Shown piece by piece: positions 60,891 to 64,000 of a DNA stretch of 64,000 bases. The notes under the pieces are model-generated. The model was not told the origin of the DNA and searched no databases. It saw only the letters and a program-made list of their open reading frames with translations. How positions within the stretch are numbered: the stretch's first letter is position 1; every line of letters begins with the position of its first letter. Made by a program: the position numbers and the translations under genes. The DNA comes from Mucilaginibacter dorajii (GTDB lineage: Bacteria > Bacteroidota > Bacteroidia > Sphingobacteriales > Sphingobacteriaceae): the NCBI RefSeq assembly GCF_024808255.1, contig NZ_JANTYS010000012.1, positions 62,001 to 126,000 of the forward strand, written 5' to 3'.

Positions 60891-61544
60891 CTATGGTACA
60901 ATTAAGCCATCTTTCATCGTAACGGTACGATCTGATAAGTTGGCAAGATCTTCATTATGGGTAACAATTACAAAGGTTTGATTAAAATCTTTCCGCAACT
61001 TAATGAAAAGTTCATGTAATTCCAGCGCGTTTACCGAATCGAGGTTACCCGATGGCTCGTCGGCAAATATCAGCGCAGGATTATTGATCAATGCCCTTGC
61101 CACGGCAACCCGCTGCTGCTCGCCGCCCGAAAGCTGGTTGGGTTTGTGGGTCAATCTATCGGCCAATCCCAACAGTTCAAGCAGCTCTTTAGCCTTCTTT
61201 TCGGCATCCGATTTGGATACACCAGCAATAAAGGCCGGGATACAAACATTTTCGATGGCTGTAAACTCGGCTAATAAATGGTGAAACTGGAAGATAAAAC
61301 CAATTTTACGGTTCCTGAAATCGCTCAGGTTTTTATTATTAAGACCGCTTAGCTCAATATCATCAATATATAGCTGCCCAGAATCGGGCCTGTCCAGTGT
61401 ACCCAAAATGTTAAGTAACGAACTTTTACCCGCGCCGGATGCGCCGATGATGGTCACAATTTCGCCGCGTTTAACTTCAAGGTCAACCCCCTTAAGTATT
61501 TGCAGCTGCCCGTATGATTTAAAGATAGATTTTGCCTTCAGCAT
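60891..61544 (-). CDS. lolD: ABC transporter ATP-binding protein, LolD type
   Basis: A 217-aa ATPase with Walker [10 protein letters not shown] (34-42), Q-loop Gln in FIFQFHHLL, signature [14 protein letters not shown], Walker [13 protein letters not shown] and H-loop His in VTHNEDLA. The sequence [16 protein letters not shown] is typical of LolD/MacB-type ATPases that power lipoprotein release or efflux through a separate LolCE-like permease. The permease is not in this window. Two small genes follow on the same strand. Confidence 0.92.
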   Translation of the reverse strand: MLKAKSIFKSYGQLQILKGVDLEVKRGEIVTIIGASGAGKSSLLNILGTLDRPDSGQLYIDDIELSGLNNKNLSDFRNRKIGFIFQFHHLLAEFTAIENVCIPAFIAGVSKSDAEKKAKELLELLGLADRLTHKPNQLSGGEQQRVAVARALINNPALIFADEPSGNLDSVNALELHELFIKLRKDFNQTFVIVTHNEDLANLSDRTVTMKDGLIVP

Positions 61545-61688
61545 AGCACAAAGTTAATATTTTGCCTGTATTTATCGGGCGGATGACAATTTCCGCATAA
61601 GACCTTAGCTTCGCTAAAAATATTACTCTTTCTGCAACGAAATATGCAAAGCAAGTGTCTATTATATAGTCAATACCAACAACCCATC

Positions 61689-63089
61689 ATGAAAAGATCA
61701 ATAAGCACATTTTGTTTACTATTTATACTTGCATCGGCTTTTGCACAGGAACAAAAGCTACAACAGATCATCGCCGATCAGTATATTTCGGGCATTCAGC
61801 TGGTGCATATTAAAAACAATAAAACCCAGGTTTTTAATATTGGCAACATCACCAAAGCGGGTAAAAAGGTAACATCAAACACCATATTTGAAGCGGCCTC
61901 ACTAAGTAAATGCGTTTTTGCCTACACAGTATTGCGTCTGTATGACCGTGGTGTTTTAAGCCTTGATACGCCACTATTACATTATTATAAAGAGCATTAC
62001 ATTCGCTTCGATGCCGACCCACGCTACGAAAAAATCACCGCCCGTATGGTACTAAGCCACCGTACTGGCCTGCCCAACTGGGGCGACGATAAAGGAGCCA
62101 AACTCTTCTTTACACCCGACAGCACTTTCTCCTACTCGGGCGAAGGCTTTGTTTTTTTGCAGCGCGTGGTCGAAAAACTAACCAATAAGCCACTACAGGA
62201 ATTAGCGCAACAGGAAGTTTTTATTCCCCTAAAAATGGAGAATAGTAATTACTTATGGGTAGATAAATACGATTCGGTAGCCGCGTTTGGCAATAGTACA
62301 GATATAGTTAATCGCCATAAAAACCCCATTTCGGCATATAGTTTACTGACCAATGCGCATGATTATAGTCTTTTTGTGCAGGCGCTCTCGGCAGGCGTAG
62401 GCTTAAAACCTGCTACCAAGCAATTGATGTTTCAAAAAGCCAGCGAAGGCAACTGGTTTAACCACGATATGACCGATGCCAACCCGCACATTGGCTGGGG
62501 ACTTGGCGTTGGCGTGCAGGATAACGAATTGGGCCATGCCATATGGCATTGGGGCGATAACGGCGATTTTAAAGCCTTTTTTATCGCCTACCCCGATAGG
62601 CACGAAAGCCTGGTATATTTTGTTTACAACAACGCCGGCCTAAACATTACCGCCGATATTTTAGACGTTTTTTTGGGCAAACAAACCTGGTGGACAACCA
62701 AATGGCTTGGCTACGGTTTTAAAAAACCGGCAGAAATGAAAGCCTTCCGTGCCCAACTCCCTAAATATGGTTATGACCATGCTGCCGACGTCGTTGAAAA
62801 AGAAAAGAAAAAGAACCCCGCCTATCAATTACCTGAAGACGACCTGAACGACTTTGGTTTTATGCTGATGCGTAACGAACAAAAAACCGAGGCTCTTGAG
62901 ATCTTCAAGCTCAACCTAAGTCTGTACCCCAACAGCGCCAATGGTTACGACAGCCTTGCCGAAGCCTACGAAGCCTTAGGCCAAAAAGAACCCGCCATTA
63001 AAAACTTTAAACGCTCACTGGAGCTAAACCCTAAAAATGATTACGCTGCCGGGCAGATTAAAAAGTTGGAAGCGGACGGTGGGAAATAA
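61689..63089 (+). CDS. Serine hydrolase (beta-lactamase/PBP fold) with C-terminal TPR
   Basis: A 466-aa exported protein; the ATG at 61689 gives a signal peptide (STFCLLFILASAFAQ). The class C beta-lactamase-like fold has SxxK at Ser71-Lys74 (SLSK) and the Tyr motif in TFSYSGEGFVFLQR. The third motif is likely in the GHAIWHWGDNGDFKAFFI segment (H-x-G type). At the end (about 390-465) are two TPR-like helices (FKLNLSLYPNSANGYDSLAE, KNFKRSLELNPKNDYAAG). Known for the family: esterase, D-aminopeptidase or inactive-sensor roles. The TPR tail suggests a protein partner. Confidence 0.9.
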   Translation: MKRSISTFCLLFILASAFAQEQKLQQIIADQYISGIQLVHIKNNKTQVFNIGNITKAGKKVTSNTIFEAASLSKCVFAYTVLRLYDRGVLSLDTPLLHYYKEHYIRFDADPRYEKITARMVLSHRTGLPNWGDDKGAKLFFTPDSTFSYSGEGFVFLQRVVEKLTNKPLQELAQQEVFIPLKMENSNYLWVDKYDSVAAFGNSTDIVNRHKNPISAYSLLTNAHDYSLFVQALSAGVGLKPATKQLMFQKASEGNWFNHDMTDANPHIGWGLGVGVQDNELGHAIWHWGDNGDFKAFFIAYPDRHESLVYFVYNNAGLNITADILDVFLGKQTWWTTKWLGYGFKKPAEMKAFRAQLPKYGYDHAADVVEKEKKKNPAYQLPEDDLNDFGFMLMRNEQKTEALEIFKLNLSLYPNSANGYDSLAEAYEALGQKEPAIKNFKRSLELNPKNDYAAGQIKKLEADGGK

Positions 63090-63127
63090 ACGAATTTGAA
63101 TACTCCTCATTCGTTCTGTATGTTGTA

Positions 63128-63273
63128 GACGACTCACCCGGCCGACGCTGCGCTGGGCCGCCCTCTCTCCGGCTGAAGTCGCAAAGAGGGCTGGAAAAAG
63201 CAAAATAAAACCCGCCCCTCTATGCGATGCACTCGAAGAGAGGGAAAGACGGGCGCAGCCGGGGTAAGTCGTC
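63128..63273. repeat. Complete element E2 with inverted ends
   Basis: Ends GACGACTCACCCGGC and GCCGGGGTAAGTCGTC are near-perfect inverses around a GC-rich centre with CCCTCTCTCCGGC / GCCC...CTC words. Its left half recurs at 22320-22385. GC content is well above the neighbourhood. Confidence 0.85.
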
Positions 63274-63298
63274 ACCGATTAGTTTCCACCATAAAATC

Positions 63299-63378
63299 AA
63301 AGTCCTTTATCTTTTGTCCTTCCATCTTTGCTCCCTTATCAAAGTCTTTTATCCATTATCCTTCCATCCTTGCTCCCA
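63299..63378. repeat. Word-repeat element H, second locus
   Basis: Words like TTTGCTCCCTTATCAAAGTC and CCTTCCATCCTTGCTCCC repeat; they are the inverse of those at 17808-17995. The block ends 34 nt before the nhaA start. Confidence 0.7.
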
Positions 63379-63412
63379 GACAATTCCCGATAAAAAACGT
63401 AATTTAGGGGCA

Positions 63413-64000
63413 ATGAGGCAAAAGCTACCTATTGATAAGATCACCACACCGGTAAACAAGTTTATTCACCAGGAGCATAACAGTGGTATTGTGCTTTTTA
63501 TCAGTGTACTGGCGGCTATCATTTGGGTAAACTCACCTTTTGAGCACTCCTATCATCAACTGTGGGACCTTAAGCTTTCCATGGGCATTGGCAGCCACGT
63601 GCTTAACCATTCCCTGCACCTATGGATCAACGACGGACTGATGGCCGTATTTTTCTTTGTGATAGGCCTTGAGTTGAAACGGGAATTTATGGCCGGCGAA
63701 CTTTCTACCGTCAAAAAAGCATCCCTGCCTATGGTAGCCGCTTTGGGCGGTATGCTGGTGCCCGCTATCATTTACTTTTTTATCAATAAAGGGACCGAAT
63801 CTGAACATGGCTGGGGCATCCCCATGGCTACAGATATAGCGTTCGCCCTGGCTTTACTATCATTGGCGGGCAAGCGTATCCCATCATCAGTAAAAGTATT
63901 CTTATCGGCATTGGCCGTAGCCGATGACCTTGGCGCTGTACTCGTCATCGCCATATTTTACAGCTCACATATCGACCTCGTACCACTCACCATAGGAATC
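63413..64000 (+). CDS. nhaA: Na+/H+ antiporter NhaA, 5' part
   Basis: The first 196 codons of a roughly 390-aa antiporter; the rest is beyond the window. The start ATG at 63413 follows word-repeat DNA. Visible helices include GIVLFISVLAAIIWVNSPF, the motif FVIGLELKREFMAGEL, AALGGMLVPAIIYFFIN, and the sodium-binding TDIAFALALLSLAGKR and VADDLGAVLVIAIFY, which contains the paired Asp residues. It exchanges sodium for protons in the inner membrane. Confidence 0.94.
   Translation, partial: MRQKLPIDKITTPVNKFIHQEHNSGIVLFISVLAAIIWVNSPFEHSYHQLWDLKLSMGIGSHVLNHSLHLWINDGLMAVFFFVIGLELKREFMAGELSTVKKASLPMVAALGGMLVPAIIYFFINKGTESEHGWGIPMATDIAFALALLSLAGKRIPSSVKVFLSALAVADDLGAVLVIAIFYSSHIDLVPLTIGI

Overview
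The window looks like chromosomal DNA of a Bacteroidota member of the Sphingobacteriaceae, Mucilaginibacter- or Pedobacter-like. This is inferred from gene content, not from any database match. The evidence is a SusC/SusD pair, several TonB-dependent receptors with CarboxypepD_reg-like N-termini, a type III glutamine synthetase, a short primary sigma factor without region 1.1, and promoters of the Bacteroidota form TTG-N17-23-TAnnTTTG. Shine-Dalgarno sequences are mostly absent. No rRNA, tRNA, CRISPR array, phage gene or transposase was seen.

Layout. 1-8.1 kb: a glycan-use locus with susD (cut by the window edge), susC, a GH3 beta-glycosidase and a divergent Nudix/winged-helix regulator. A near-perfect 31-bp palindrome lies next to the regulator and a second copy of its core lies upstream of susC. 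8.2-13 kb: an M1-like metallopeptidase and DoxX-type membrane proteins. 13.3-18.3 kb: a GAF histidine kinase, then an aldehyde dehydrogenase with its usual DUF779 partner and a divergent AraC regulator, then a small XRE regulator. 18.5-22.2 kb: two GNAT acetyltransferases, the internally deleted remnant of a duplicated GNAT, and two paralogous TonB proteins. 22.7-31.6 kb: a nitrogen-assimilation block of two different ammonium transporters, an outer-membrane porin and GSIII. The first transporter is preceded by three 44-bp repeats that each fold into a hairpin with an identical loop. 32-41 kb: a histidine kinase, a CLC channel with CBS domains, purM, and a TonB receptor paired with a four-repeat lipoprotein. 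41.4-48.3 kb: a sterol-desaturase-like protein, an Oar-like receptor, lipoamide dehydrogenase and an MBL-fold hydrolase. 48.8-54.4 kb: the primary sigma factor, a compact cluster (small membrane protein, ABC ATPase, retropepsin-like lipoprotein, secreted protein with four AMPK/CBM48-like glycan-binding modules), then PhzF. 54.7-64 kb: SMC, an S41 peptidase, a LolD-type ATPase with two small downstream genes, a serine hydrolase with a TPR tail, and the start of nhaA.

The intergenic space is unusual. Nearly every gap carries a palindromic or word-repeat element. At least three families have TGTCAT-type terminal inverted repeats. Others are tandem short words (TTAGTCA, GAATTATT, and words resembling GGAGCAAAGATCAAAGAC, AAGAGTCAAGAATTAAG and GGACTATGGGACTTTTGG), often followed by the same words inverted. 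Several start exactly at, or supply, the stop codon of the preceding gene.

The observations I rate highest are the 44-bp hairpin triplet before amt, the Nudix-regulator operator pair, the identically placed promoter motif shared by two TonB receptors, the four-gene ABC/protease/glycan-binding cluster, and the stop-codon-anchored repeats.
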